A stretch of 64,000 bases of DNA from Auricularia sp. M13. Lineage: Eukaryota; Basidiomycota; Agaricomycetes; Auriculariales; Auriculariaceae. Positions 28,961 to 40,442 of this stretch are shown here, one piece after another. The translations under genes and the position numbers were made by a program. Below the pieces are notes generated by a model. The model was not told the DNA's origin and made no database searches. It saw nothing but the letters and a program-made list of their open reading frames with translations. The stretch spans positions 806,001 through 870,000 of the forward strand of contig CM073196.1 of the NCBI GenBank assembly GCA_037042915.1, read 5' to 3'. Position 1 is the first letter of the stretch. Each line of letters begins with the position of its first letter.

Positions 28961-29622
28961 ATGCCTAAGGCATCTAAGCCCAAGAGAGCGCCGGCAAGCA
29001 AAGCTCCTTACACGTCGTCTCCGAACTGCACTGCTACCGCCGACGCCGACATTGATGAATCGTCATGGCGGGAGTCGGTATTTAGGGTACGTGCTGGATG
29101 GTGTTACTTGAGGTCTAGACTGATGATCTACTAGATCACCAAGAGCAACGCCATGAGGCTCTATCGGCTCAACAATAAGGACTTGAATGGTGTCGACTCT
29201 ATAGAAGTTGACACAAAGTATGCCGCCCTGACTCATAACTTAACCAGAATGCTGACATATACTATAGGACCAGAGTGCCGATAGACGGCGTGGAAGAACA
29301 AATGACGGCTTACCTGTACAATGAGCGTGACGTCGAGCGTGTGGCATGGCGCAAGCACGGCGGACCGGACGGCTGGGAAGCTCAGTAAGCCAGTCATTGA
29401 TTCTGTCCCTTCGGAGGTTGACTTGTGGAATGCCGTACCAGTCTTGCCAAACTGAAGGAACGTTGGGAGAAGCGGCAGGAATCCAAATCACCCAAAGAAC
29501 GGAAGAAGTTCCCTGAGCCGCACAAACCGCATCCGCTCTACAATCCCGATGCTGCACCGAAAGTGACGCTCACGCCCACGAAACACCCTCGTAACAAGAA
29601 GGCCGGACAAGAAGCTGAGTAA
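28961..29622 (+). CDS. XPA-C-like family protein, copy A (168 aa)
   Basis: Exons 28961-29086, 29135-29217, 29268-29384 and 29442-29622, with 48, 50 and 57 nt introns. The N-terminus MPKASKPKRAP is basic and disordered and leads to DESSWRES. Next come ITKSNAMRLYRLNNKDL and then YLYNERDVERVAWRKHGGP. A Lys-rich helix, LAKLKERWEKRQESK, ends the conserved part. This order matches the C-terminal DNA-binding domain of the nucleotide-excision-repair protein XPA/Rad14 (TK-x-x-A-x-x-Y-x-L...DL, then LY...V...W-G). No XPA zinc finger is present. Intron phases (0, 2, 2) are shared with the copies at 50912, 52448 and 60629. It lacks the long C-terminal domain of two of those copies. DNA binding is inferred. 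Confidence 0.75.
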
Positions 29623-29957
29623 TAACCGTAGCCATTGCCGTGGTGGTGAGTACTCCACGTTCATGAGCACTCCACTCCTTTGCTGACACTTTATAGTCAT
29701 CTCATCCCTCTGCTCGAGGTTGAGCCTGCATACCATAAACTTGGTATCGAATATAGAGGGGACAGCCGTCACTGACGGCATTCCGTGGTCTCCTATCCCG
29801 ATCAGGCATCTGCCCTGCCCCTTTCGGAAAGTGCGCGGAATACTTTTCTCGCAGCTGGGCGCTTCAGACTCAGACGGGCTTGCCTCTCCCTCTTTCCCAT
29901 TCGTTTCGCTTGGCTCCCTTTTGGCTCCCTCTTTACGATACGATACAAGACGCCCTA
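29623..29957. other. Intergenic, no gene seen
   Basis: 335 bp between two plus-strand genes; it holds the promoter of the gene at 29958, with no clear TATA box. Confidence 0.4.
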
Positions 29958-31654
29958 ATGTCGATGTTGCCACCGCTGCCGCCGTCCCCGATGCCCTTCC
30001 TTTCTGAACCCAACTCTGCCGCCCCTGCCCCTGTGGCTTCAGCTCCAACCCCATCTCCGACGTCGACGCGCTCGCTGTCCGTCGTGCCGACGCTGCGCAC
30101 GACGACGACGGCGCGTCAGGCACTCGTGCGTGCGGCATCGTTCACCGCGCGCCCGCAGACGACGACCCCTGTTCTCCTCGCACCGCCGCCGCCGCCCCAT
30201 ACTATGACCGTCGGGCCGCCGTCGTCCATGCTGCTGGCCGAGACGTCGCTTGAGCTGGCGCAGGCGCGGGGCGCGCTGCACGAGGCGCACGTCACGCGCG
30301 AGCGGCTCGCGCGCTCCCTCGCAGAGTACATCGCGCGCGTGCGCCAGTACGAGGAGCTTGCGCGCGCCGCCTGCGCTGACCGCGACGAGCTCGCCGTCAG
30401 CTACACGCAGCGCGTGCACCGCGTAGAGAAGGAGCGCGACGACGCCATTCGCGCGCTCGACCTGCTCCGCGCCAAGACGCGCGCGGACAGCTCTGGATCA
30501 GAGAGTTCGGCGACGCCGTCCACGCCGAACGACAGTGCCGAAGAGGTGGCCTCGCTGTTTTCACTCCTGCATCTGTGGCGCTGACGCGAAATTGTAGATC
30601 CTCAAGGGCATCGCCAACGTCACGCTAGCCACGAAGGAGGCGACGGCGATGGCATCCATGCCGACGCCCGAGACGTCGCCTGTTGTCGGGCTGTTTCCGT
30701 CGCATCTCAAAAGGGATAACCACACCCCAGAGGCCGAGTTCAAGGTGCTGCAAGTGAATGCAACATCTGCGTGCGCTGAACCTGTCGTAGGTCAATCAAC
30801 CGTCGCTGGACGACGTGTCACTCGAACGTACTCGCCTGCTTGGGAGCCTGCCCATCCCTCAAAATCTTCCGCAAGTCGAACCGGAGCCGTTCCAGATCCC
30901 AGCAGCATTTACATTCGCCGAGGTCTTCGGCCATTCGCTCGGTAACAGAGTATGTCGCTTATCGCGTCGAGTGTTGTAGTATCCTGACAGTTTGCGGAGG
31001 TCACGAGCAATGCGTGTGTGCTGGTGCCTGTACTGACTGTCCACCGTGCTGATTGTAGGCAGTTTGGCGGGCTACCAGGTGCTGCACGACGCGACGACGG
31101 TGTGGCCGGGGCAGGACATCCACGGCTACTTCTTCACTCCCGTGTTCCGCTGCTTTTCGCTCTCTGTGGCTGGCACCTTCAGGTGGTACGAGATGGACGT
31201 CAAAGGCTCGCTTGAGAAGCCAACCGAGTGCTTCTACGCGATGAAGGTGAGTGAGCTGGCAGAAAGATATGATGGCCACTGACCTATGCAGCAGGACGGA
31301 AATTGGTATTACGCTGGCGTCTACAAGGGCATCAGGATGCGCGATGTGACCCCAGCGGAGTGGATGGCCTTTCCTGCGGAGGTGCGCATTCGATGCTGCT
31401 TGCTGTTGACTGCTGGGTGCTGACTTCACGCATAGCGAAAGACGGCCATTATCGCGGAAACGCTGCGCGAACGCCGTGCGGTGGCACCGCAGCTGCAGAT
31501 GGACGTCCGTCAGATGTACGAGCTCGGCGCGTTGCGCGTTGCGTGCATCGCGCTGCAGTGCATGGGCTACAACGAGACCCTATGCGATGCCGTGTACAAG
31601 CACGTCGACCGCTGCAGCAAGGTCGGACAGTGGAAGACGGTGCCATTTGAATGA
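29958..31654 (+). CDS. Hypothetical coiled-coil protein with DUF6697-like C-terminal domain (460 aa)
   Basis: Six exons: 29958-30545, 30598-30744, 30791-30941, 31059-31246, 31292-31381 and 31436-31654. The N-terminus is Pro/Ser/Thr-rich. A long helical coiled coil spans about residues 95-175 (ELAQARGALHEAHVTRERLA). A Pro-rich linker follows. The C-terminal domain runs from GSLAGYQVLHDA through NWYYAGVYKGIRM to LRVACIALQCMGYN. This last part recalls a basidiomycete domain I know as DUF6697; the match is from memory and is tentative. The intron 30942-31058 is long for this window (117 nt) and might hide a small exon. Exon 5 has a CAGCAG acceptor that allows one-residue variation. There is no signal peptide. 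The role is unknown. Confidence 0.65.
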
Positions 31655-31941
31655 GGCTCTGCGCCCCGACACTCTTTGTTTTTTTATGCTGATAACGAAC
31701 CATGATGCCTGAGGGACAGTGCAGGGGCCTTCGAGGATAACACGCGACCAACTTTACTTTATGCTTACTTATTTGCTGCCTTTTGATTACAACAACGTTG
31801 GTTGGTTGCTGTTGCTGTGTCGCTGAAGCCCTGTATCCGCACGATTAGATTAAAAACCGAATAATCCCAGTTTGAGCTGAAAAGTCGAATAGCGAGTTGG
31901 AGTCGGAGCCAAGACAGCGAATAATGATACAAGTTGCCAGT

Positions 31942-32395
31942 CTACTTTTTGCGAGCCAATCTGCGACTCTCCGCTGTAAAATATTGTAAGTGACAAGTTG
32001 ACTGACGTGGATTTGTGCGTACCCTTGCTGCGCGCTTTGCGAGGCGTGCCCTTCCCGCGGTCCTTCTTCGCCTGGACATCGAGCAGGCGCTGCATCTCCT
32101 TCTCGTCCACCATGTTGTCCAGCGCGCCGAGCGCGACTTTCTTCATCCAGCGCAGCGGCGGCGGCGCCTTCGGGTAGTACGCGAGCATCGACGGCCCGCG
32201 CAGGCGCGCTTTCAGGTATTTTGCGCCGGTGCGGACGTTGGTTGGGTTAAAGGACGTTTGGAAGATGTTGGCGCGTACACGCAGCATTTGCTGCATGCGC
32301 GCGGCCGGCGGGATGAGCGACATGCTTTCGGCGATCGAAGCCAAAGTGCCGTCGGCTGAGTCCGAAATATCGTTGTTTTCCACAGCAGGAATCAT
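31942..32395 (-). CDS. RSM27: Mitochondrial small-subunit ribosomal protein mS33 (MRPS33/Rsm27 family)
   Basis: Two exons, 32395-32023 and 31973-31942, with a 49-nt intron; 134 residues. The central part contains the family hallmark FQTSFNPTNVRTGAKYL followed by RLRGPSM and YYPK. The spliced C-terminus ends in SRRLARKK, the basic tail usual for the family. The protein is a component of the mitochondrial ribosome small subunit, acting in the matrix. The first ATG (32395) gives an unusual acidic N-terminus of 24 residues. The ATG before SLIPPAARM would give the more typical start and may be the real one. The very short second exon (32 nt) is supported by the conserved tail. Confidence 0.87.
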
Positions 32396-33534
32396 AGACA
32401 GAAGAATATGACTCTGAGGCGGAGAACATCCCTCAGTTTACGAGTTCCTTTCTAAGGGTTGTATCAATTCTGGACTGATTTAAGGATTGCGTTTGTTGAC
32501 TTCCCGCTTTTTGCCAGGGATATCAAGGAGTGATGCCCAACAACCTACCTGAGTCGAAGGGAATATCAACAACGGCAGTTGAGGTATAGGCTGGTGACAT
32601 GTAGTGACAACTTTGGGAGCTTATCACCATTACGGCGTCTCGGAGCTTGCTCAACTTACATCTGTCAATACTAAATAGACCACGCAAACACTTTGAGAGT
32701 CGGACGTCATGCCGCCTGCCTGGATGATCCTCACTGTCAGCAGAACATATAAGGACGCGTTTCGGAGCTTCGAAGTGCTCTGTCATGCTGCGGCCTCGCG
32801 AAAGCGTGCTGGGCGCTCGGGATGCCCTGGAGCGAGCCCGGCGTGTACGTGATCATTGATGAGGGATAGCAATGGTTGAGCAATTTATGGGAGTGCATGT
32901 ACTTAGACTATTAGCCTTATTTATGTCCACAATACGATTCAGCTATCACTTGATTGGGTAGGCACCTAAGGGACGGACTAAGGGCCGTCTCGCGTGTCTG
33001 TTACTCAATAACGCGCCACCGCACGTGGCAGACCAAAATGGACGCCGAGAACGCTGACGATCGGCAACTGTTTCATATGACCAAACTTCAAGCAATGAGA
33101 ATGTGCCGGGCGTTGGCCGGGCGTCCCTCGTGGAGCCAAAACCTCGACAGATGCCCGGAGGGAACTCGAGCGTGCATCGCACGGGCCAACTCTTCTCTCG
33201 GAGGCTTTCATATATGTGAGAACGCAGCAATATCGGTTGCCTCGGTCAACACGTGGCAGGAGCAACGCCAGTCCAAAACGCCGTCTCACGACGCAAATCG
33301 CGTAGAGTGGCACATCTCAACGCATAAGAGAAGGGCTGAAACGGTTGTCGGGCAGCTGGGTCGTCATTGAAGCAATCTGCGAGATTAGATCGGGGGGCGG
33401 CAGGATCACCGGCAAGTAAGGATGCGTCCGGCGCTTCTTCGCTCTGTTCCAGTCAATTGTTGTCCCGCTCCGGACCAGAGGCCCAGCGCCGCCGCCGGGC
33501 TTGCCTTTCCCCTCTCACCATCTGCGCGCCCTCG
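32396..33534. other. Intergenic, no gene seen
   Basis: About 1.1 kb between the divergent mS33 gene and the gene at 33535. Frames here (for example 32954-33370) lack protein-like composition and motifs. Confidence 0.4.
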
Positions 33535-34322
33535 ATGTCGTCCTCCCAGCCGCGCGCGCTGACCGCGAAACAAGAGCGCAGGCTCATCACGTACCTGGAG
33601 ATGCAGTTCCTGGACATTTCACGCTCGTTCAAGAAGCGGTACGTATGCGAGTACAGCAGCCGCCACATTCCAGGGTGGCTGATTCGACGCTGCGGTTCTT
33701 GCGACGTCCAGGCACCAGCCCACGACCAATTTACCGACTCTTGAATCGTATCTTGCAGCCATACGGCCGTTGCTGTCGCTCATACTGTCCGTCACTTTCA
33801 CATCTCACAACTGACGTTTCGCTCACTTGCATGAAACGACTCAACAGTCTCATACCGCCAATCGACCCTTCGACTAATCTTCGTACGGAGCTACTTCTAC
33901 GACTCACAGGCGACGTGCTCGACGCGATACCTGCTTACCCTGCAACACGCGCCGTCTTACCCCGACTGCGCTCCGCACTCGACGAACTGGACAAAGGATG
34001 GGTTGCCGTGCTCGAGGCGCAGCTCTGGGACCCAGAATCGGGCAAGGGCAAGGATCTAATTCAGTCCCTACCCAACATGATCTTCTCGCCCACCGTCGAG
34101 GAGATCCCGCCCGGCACGCCCATATACAGCTCTACGCCTGTGTCGCAGACGGAGTCTACGCGACTCAGCAGCATGCTCGAGAACGCATGCGACCGAATTG
34201 AAGAATGGCTCGAAGGCATCGGGGAGGGCGAACACTTCCGAGACGTGTTCATGCGCCGGACCCTCAAGATCCTGGAGCCGCTTACGCCAGTCTGGAGGGC
34301 GCCGCCGCCGCCAACACCATAA
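33535..34322 (+). CDS. Conserved-looking hypothetical helical protein (217 aa)
   Basis: Three exons: 33535-33638, 33712-33786 and 33848-34322, with introns of 73 and 61 nt. The start is an ATG followed by SSSQPRALTAKQERRLITYL. The splice joins restore SFKKRHQPTTNLPTLESYL and LLSLILLIPPID. The protein is mostly helical and Leu-rich, with a DELDKGW segment near the middle and a charged helix near the C-terminus (FRDVFMRRTLKILEPL). There is no signal peptide, membrane span or catalytic motif. I do not recognise the family. The gene sits between mS33 and SUV3 with no shared function evident. The third exon is certain as a frame; the first two joins are less so. Confidence 0.6.
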
Positions 34323-34651
34323 TGTTAGGTCTATCATACCGCTGCTCCTTTCGCTTTTTGCTGCTATTACACTGTATGAGTATTCTTATGGAAATTTATG
34401 TCGACGTCTTTGGTTTCATTTGCGCTGAGCTACCACAAAACCATTGTAATATACAATCTTCGAATCAACGAGGCTTCGTCTGGGATTTCGACGTTTCGAC
34501 AGCTGCCACGGCAGAAACTCTGCTTTGCGCTGTCGCCGGAGCTTGAAACCGCGCCAACGCTTGACCGCTCACTACTTCCCGCGACGACTGCTTGGGCTAG
34601 CAGTCATAGCGTCTATCTGGATCTGCGTCTTCTCGGCTATCGCGCCGCTCG
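34323..34651. other. Intergenic, no gene seen
   Basis: 329 bp, AT-richer than its surroundings; 3' end of the gene at 33535 and promoter region of SUV3. Confidence 0.45.
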
Positions 34652-37100
34652 ATGAGCCTTTTCATATGCACTAGCTGCAAGGACGCTCTGGGCTGGCTTT
34701 CCGCTGGACGCCATTTTTCAACCTCTGTCGCGATTCTACGAGCTGGTGGTCACACGCGGAAACAGCTGAAAATCAATCGAATCAATAAGTTCAAGGGACC
34801 TTTTGTCAAACCCGACTCTAAGCCATGGCTTCCGCAATACCCGCTGGCCTGGCAAAAGCGTAAATCGGACGCGCCCGACCCTGCGTTCTCGCACCAAGCC
34901 CCGACACACTGGGAGCCCGTTCGAATATCGGAATCCACATTTCTCAACGCGGCGCGGTCTAAGTTGCACAAATGGACCAATTCGCACATTGGCGTCGCGC
35001 GACTCGTGGAGCTTGGCATCGCGGCCAAGGACGCGAAATTCTTGGTCACACAGTTCCACAAATGGGCCGCTGTGCAGCTGGCCTCCAAGTCTGCAAAGGT
35101 GTTCGAGACGTGGTACTCCGACGAGTTTGCCTGGCAGATGAAGACTGAGGCAGACCTGCCCGAAATGCTGGACCTCATGATCATGCGCCGCTTCGTCGCC
35201 TGGGCCGCCGACATGCACGCGCGGCAGCCCTCCATAGCGCCGCCGGGGCTCTCCACGCTCTCCACTCTGTACGAGGCGGCGGACATGCGCTACCCTGCCG
35301 AGCTCTTTCCCGAGCCGCGCCGCATCCGCCGCAAGATCATCATGCACGTCGGCCCCACCAACAGCGGCAAGACGTACAACGCCCTGCGCGCTCTCGCGGC
35401 GGCCAAGCGGGGCGTCTACGCGGGCCCGCTCCGGCTGCTCGCGCACGAGGTCTACACCCGGCTCAATCGTGGCGTCATCCTGCCCGCCGGCATCGAGCGC
35501 AACCCGCTCGACCCGGACAAGCTATACCCGCGCGCGTGCAACATGATCACGGGCGAGGAGAAGCGCATCGTGTCAGAGGACGCGCCGCTCACGAGCTGCA
35601 CCGTCGAGATGCTGCAGTGGATCACGCACTACAACGTCGCGGTCGTGGACGAGATCCAGATGATTGGCGATGACAAGCGCGGCGGTGCGTGGACGTCCGC
35701 CGTGCTCGGCCTGATGGCGGATGAACTGCACCTGTGCGGCGAGGCGAGCGCCGTGCCCGTCATCGAGTCGCTTGTCAAGGAGACCGGGGACGAGCTGATC
35801 GTGAACCATTACGAGCGGCTCTCCCCGCTGCAAGCGGCGAGCAGCAGCCTCGAGGGCGACTTGACCAAGCTTCGCGAAGGAGACTGCGTGGTCGCGTTTT
35901 CGCGCAAGATGATCTTCCGACTCAAGCGCGAGATCGAGCAGGCGACTCCCTTCCGCTGTGCTGTCGCCTACGGAATGCTGCCTCCCGAGCTGCGCGCGGA
36001 GCAGGCCGCGCTCTTCAACGACCCGAGCAACGAGTACGGCATCATGGTGGCCAGCGACGCAATTGGCATGGGCCTCAACTTGTGCGTGGCGCCGCCCTCA
36101 ACGCGGGCATTCTCATGCTGACTACGTCTGAACCAGGAAGATCAAGCGAATCATCTTCCATACCACTAAGAAGTGGGACGGCGAGAAGATGGTGCCCTTG
36201 TCGCTCTCGACCGTGAAGCAAATCGCGGGACGCGCGGGGCGCTTCACTCTTGGCGCTCAGCAGACCTCCGCGGGCATCGCTACGACAATGGAGCCCGACG
36301 ACCTGCCCGTAGTCCAGCTTGCCATGCGCCTGCCGACCCGCCCGCTTAAGCGCGCCGTCATCTCGCCGACCGCGGAACAGGTCCAGGCAATCTTCCAGCT
36401 GCTGCCCAGCGGGACTCGTCCATCCGCGGTGTTCAAGATCCTGCCCTGGATAACACGCGTGCCCAAGATGTTCACGCTCTTCAATTCCTCGGACGCCGTC
36501 GAACATGCGGAACTGCTCGAGAGCGTGGGAGGCGGCGAAATGTGCGTTTCGGAGTACTGGGTGCTCATGCACACGCCCGCGCCGTTCAGGTTGGTCGGCG
36601 TCGTCGACGCGATGCAGCAAATCGTGCCGACCTACAAGGACAAGCAGTCGACGGACCTTCTGTCCCTGGTACGCGCAATCGGCTTGTTCCCCGCCTATCA
36701 CGAGGCATCGAAGCTGCGGAAATTGTACGAGGCCGAGGGCAGCACTGCGCGCGAGAAGCATGGCCGTCCGCCGATCGCAGCGCATGCCCTCGCCGAACTG
36801 GAGAGCCTGCATCGCGTGCTGATCATGTACCTGTGGCTTTCGTACCGTCTGCCCGTCGCATTTTCGGAGCAGGAGCGCGCCTTTGAAATGAAGGAGGAGG
36901 TCGAGCGCTGCATCGCATTCTTCCTTCGCGAGGTACAAGCTCCAGGCGGACACAAAGACGAGAGGCCCCCTGATATCGGTTCATTCCTGAAGACTATACC
37001 GGCGGAGGATGTCGGGGATGGTGAGTTGGGTGAGGATGATGGAGATGACGAGGGCGAACTTGACGAGCCCGAGTGGATGCAGGAGGTGAATATCGCATAG
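34652..37100 (+). CDS. SUV3: Mitochondrial ATP-dependent RNA helicase SUV3
   Basis: Two exons, 34652-36081 and 36137-37100, joined by a 55-nt intron; 797 residues. The N-terminus is a probable mitochondrial targeting peptide (GRHFSTSVAILRAGG). Walker A is VGPTNSGKT, motif Ia is AGPLRLLAHEVY, and Walker B is VVDEIQMIGD. Motif IV-VI regions include VVAFSRKMIF, VASDAIGMGLNL and QIAGRAGR. The spliced junction restores GLNLKIKRIIFHTTKKWDG, which is conserved in SUV3. The C-terminal part carries the SUV3 C domain and an acidic tail. SUV3 unwinds RNA in the matrix and, with the Dss1 exonuclease, forms the yeast mitochondrial degradosome. Size and motifs match the family. Confidence 0.93.
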
Positions 37101-37393
37101 TAGACTTTCCGATGTTACTGCATTTCATAGGACATGTGTTGCACATCGGACTAAAAGTAACTTATATCATCCTTGTATAGATAACCCTCACTCTATGATC
37201 GGCCAGCAACTGTGATTTACTGTACGATGGGTGAAATTCCTCCGTACTAGTGAGTTTAGTCCGCTTCATTAACAAATAGCTACATTTGCGATAAGTCATT
37301 TGTGAACAGGCGTTATGCAAGCTCGCCTCTCACAACTGGACAGGGAGACCGTCATAGTCGGTAAACGGAATAAGGGAGGAATACAACTTCCCT

Positions 37394-37409
37394 AACTATG
37401 GAAAGCCGG
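37394..37409. repeat. LINE target site duplication (left copy)
   Basis: AACTATGGAAAGCCGG at 37394-37409 recurs at 49295-49310 directly after the poly(A) tract. The leading AA is ambiguous with the A-tail, so the duplication is 14-16 bp, typical of target-primed reverse transcription. Confidence 0.9.
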
Positions 37410-39168
37410 TGGGGGCTTTTCCCGGAACCACCACCATCGGTTCACTGCAGACTCGCAGAAAAGCAGACCAAACCCCCCCCTACCTCCATCTGAGGTGTAG
37501 AGATACTCTCGCTCGTCGTCGTGTATAGAACAGACCTCTGAGCAGCGGCAAAATAAAGAAAATGCTGAAATCACATTGAGCCCCTACAAACTACCTGCGC
37601 TGCACAGACGAGCGCGGCGTACGGCCAGGATTGATCAACAATAAATGCACCCCCTACGCGCCGCGATGAACCCGATTGCTACGCCCGTCGACGCTGGGAT
37701 ATAGGACTAGCGGACGACGCTGGGTCAGCCAACGGGCCACGCGGATTGGCTGGCTGTCAAACCACGCACCGGTCCGATTAAGCCGCAGCGCCAGGAACAG
37801 GAGGCGAGAGCACAGCGAGGAACGCGTTCGCGAACATGGTACCGATACGAGTCCACAGGCCGCTGTGAGCCCAGCAGTAGGTGAGGACGACATCCTCCGC
37901 GATGATTGGCTGCAACAGGGGCAGATACTGCACCGGAAGTGAGCAAAAACAAGGGCGGGGAGACCGCTGCGCGCACCTGAGTACAATAAGTGCATGTGCA
38001 GAGCTCCGGACGCCCGCCGCCAAGACAATGGTCGGACATGCACCGAATGGTTCGGACAATGGGCACAGCATTGCCAGCGGGGCACTTCGAAAAATCAGCA
38101 CCCACACGCGGCGACTGCACCAGCGCGCACTCACGCGGCAAGCGAGCTCAGTTTTGACGCTGAGGACGACGTCAGCAGTGGCGGAGAATGCAGATAGCGC
38201 GACGTGTACCGATAACGACCGCACATGTTGCGGGCAGATAGGGACCGTAAGTCGTGACCGCCGCTTTTGTAGCCCGCGACCCAGTAGCGCGCAACAAAGG
38301 CGAGCAGGTCGACGCGAGGACGTCTTCCATGCCAGCCGTCACCGTTCTGAATGGCTCCCAGCACGGCGTCCAACGCCTGGCACGTCGTGGGGCCTGTGAA
38401 TGCGCGCCAACAGGCCGTAGACTCTGGGCGGCGACGTATGGCAGCCTTCCCTCAGCTGGGGCGGCATCGGTCGCGAACGACGATGCAGATGCGCCCTGGT
38501 CTTGGCAACCAGAACGGCCGGGAAGCGCCCAGCCGGGATTCCAACGGACTCCACGGCTTCGCTAACATTCCACGATGTTCTGTGACGCAATTCGGGCGAG
38601 CTGCGCCCCGTCGCCCGAAAATCGGCCGACACGCCCCCGCCCGAGACGCGGACAGCATCGGCTCGCGACACTGCCCGCCCCGAGGCTGCCATCCATACGC
38701 AGCCACGTGCCCGTCCCCGCGCCTGTAGTCCTCAGCAAGCGGCCCAGTGCTGCCTGCCCGTCCTTGCTTTCTCGTCCCGGGTACAAGAGAAATAGGACGA
38801 CGCACTGAATTAACCGAAATGGCGCTCGATGTCCCGGCCGGACACGCGGACAAGCTGCACTGACACCGGGATATCCCGCAAATTGCACCCGCCCCCTCTC
38901 TTCCTCTCGCCCCGATAATTGTAAAGCCCGCCCTGGAATGTCGAAACAGGGAGAGGGCCCAGCTCAGCATGTATTCCCACCAGCCTATACTGATATATAT
39001 ATCCCGAATGCGCTCTCCCTCCCCAACCAAGCTGCGAACCGTGAACGTACGACCATGAACGCCTCGCCCTCAATGCCTGCCGCATCCAGCAGCTTACCCC
39101 CTCCTCGCTGCTGGTATGACTGAACAAAGATCTTGACGGCCAGCGAAGAGGAGAACAAGTTGCTGGAC
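37410..39168 (+). other. LINE 5' leader without recognised gene
   Basis: GC-rich, with many short overlapping frames and none protein-like. A TATATATAT run lies at 38993-39001, shortly before the zinc-finger gene, and may serve as its promoter. Confidence 0.4.
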
Positions 39169-39893
39169 ATGACAAAAAACAGGATTCGAAAGGCGCCCAA
39201 GTCAACGCTCTCGCCGACGTCAACGTCCACGTCCGCGTCTGAGCCCCTCATACGCCCCTCAGCGCCTATGCCCACCAGTACATAGAGCAGGCATGCGACG
39301 CTCAAGGGGCACAGCTCTCAACCCACATCAACCAACCCACCAGATGCAGCAGGCAGTGTCCAGAGGATGTCAGACCCCCGCCCCAAGGCAGGCAGTGGTC
39401 TCAGTCACCCAGCAGCCGTCACTGCTCGAGCAGCTATTAGCATGCGAGCCGCCAGACATAGGCCGCAGGGCCCCGCCCTCGTCGCCGACCCCGTCGTACG
39501 GGATATGGTACCTGAACAAAGGAGAGCTGGAAGACAATGGTCAGCAGAAAGACATTGCGGCGCGAACCCCTAATAACGACAAGGGCAGGTATACAGCCAG
39601 CTAAGAATCGGGACCAAGGCCGCACCAGCTCCCGCCCCAGGCTGTACTCGAAAATCGAACGAACGACGGGTGCAGGCCGGGAGGACGCAAAGACGGATGT
39701 GCCCTGCAGGGGCGGATGTGGCAAGACCTTTCGAGGAGTACGCGGAAGGGACAAGCACTGGAACGCAAACACCGCGTGCGACGAGAGGCATGCTGAGTTC
39801 GTGCGCGGAACAGCGGAGTGGGACGAGTACCAAGAATCAATGCGGAGACGCATCCGCCAGATCGGCCGTAGCACGAAGAAATCGAAGCAGTGA
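39169..39893 (+). CDS. Spliced zinc-finger ORF in the LINE 5' region (about 202 aa)
   Basis: Exons 39169-39277, 39350-39539 and 39584-39893, with introns of 72 nt (GTACAT...GCAG) and 44 nt (GTCAGC...CTAATAAC...AAG). Both joins are needed to keep a natural frame. The N-terminal part is Ser/Thr/Pro-rich; the middle part is Arg/Ala-rich. The C-terminal part carries a putative C2HC zinc finger, CRGGCGKTFRGVRGRDKHW followed by a Cys six residues after the His, then a basic tail ending STKKSKQ. It could bind nucleic acid and act as an accessory protein ahead of ORF1. The frame is also open upstream to a stop near 39120, and an ATG at 39055 lies before that stop, so the true start is uncertain. Confidence 0.5.
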
Positions 39894-40442
39894 TGTCGTA
39901 GCCCATTTCCTAGAAACAGTCATGTCGCGAGTCGTTCACTGAGTCGCCGCGAGCAGCTCCAGATGTGAGAACGCGCGAACATTTCCCCTCCGTGACCGCC
40001 GAACATGCATGCGTGCAGCGTAAACAAGTGCTGCGCGATTGATTGATTGAGGATTCACTGCGCACTCCATGATGTCGGCAAGACGTGCGCGGATGGAAAA
40101 CACCCGCGTTTTCAAACTCCGGCTCATGGCCATCCCCCACGTACGCACCGAGCCCCGGGCCGCGGCAGCTCGACCCCGAGACGCGAAGATGCGCGCACGG
40201 ACGACGGCGAGCTGCGACCCGCCGAGGGCGGTCAGCTGTCCCCCACGTCTGCCGGGTGGCGCAGAGGGCACGATCTGCAGTCAGCAGGGAGCCCATTGCG
40301 CCTGCCACCGCCCCTTCCACTTTGACAGGGAAGTCGCCCTCGCGACGTCGCCGAACGAGGCAAATGCGCAAATCGCCTTAGCGCCCTCGTCCAGTCTCTG
40401 ACCTTAAAGAGCTCGATCTCTAGTGCGTCCCAGCCTCTGGGA
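39894..40442 (+). other. LINE spacer between the zinc-finger ORF and ORF1
   Basis: 549 bp with no recognisable coding sequence; the ORF1 start at 40443 follows it. Confidence 0.4.
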
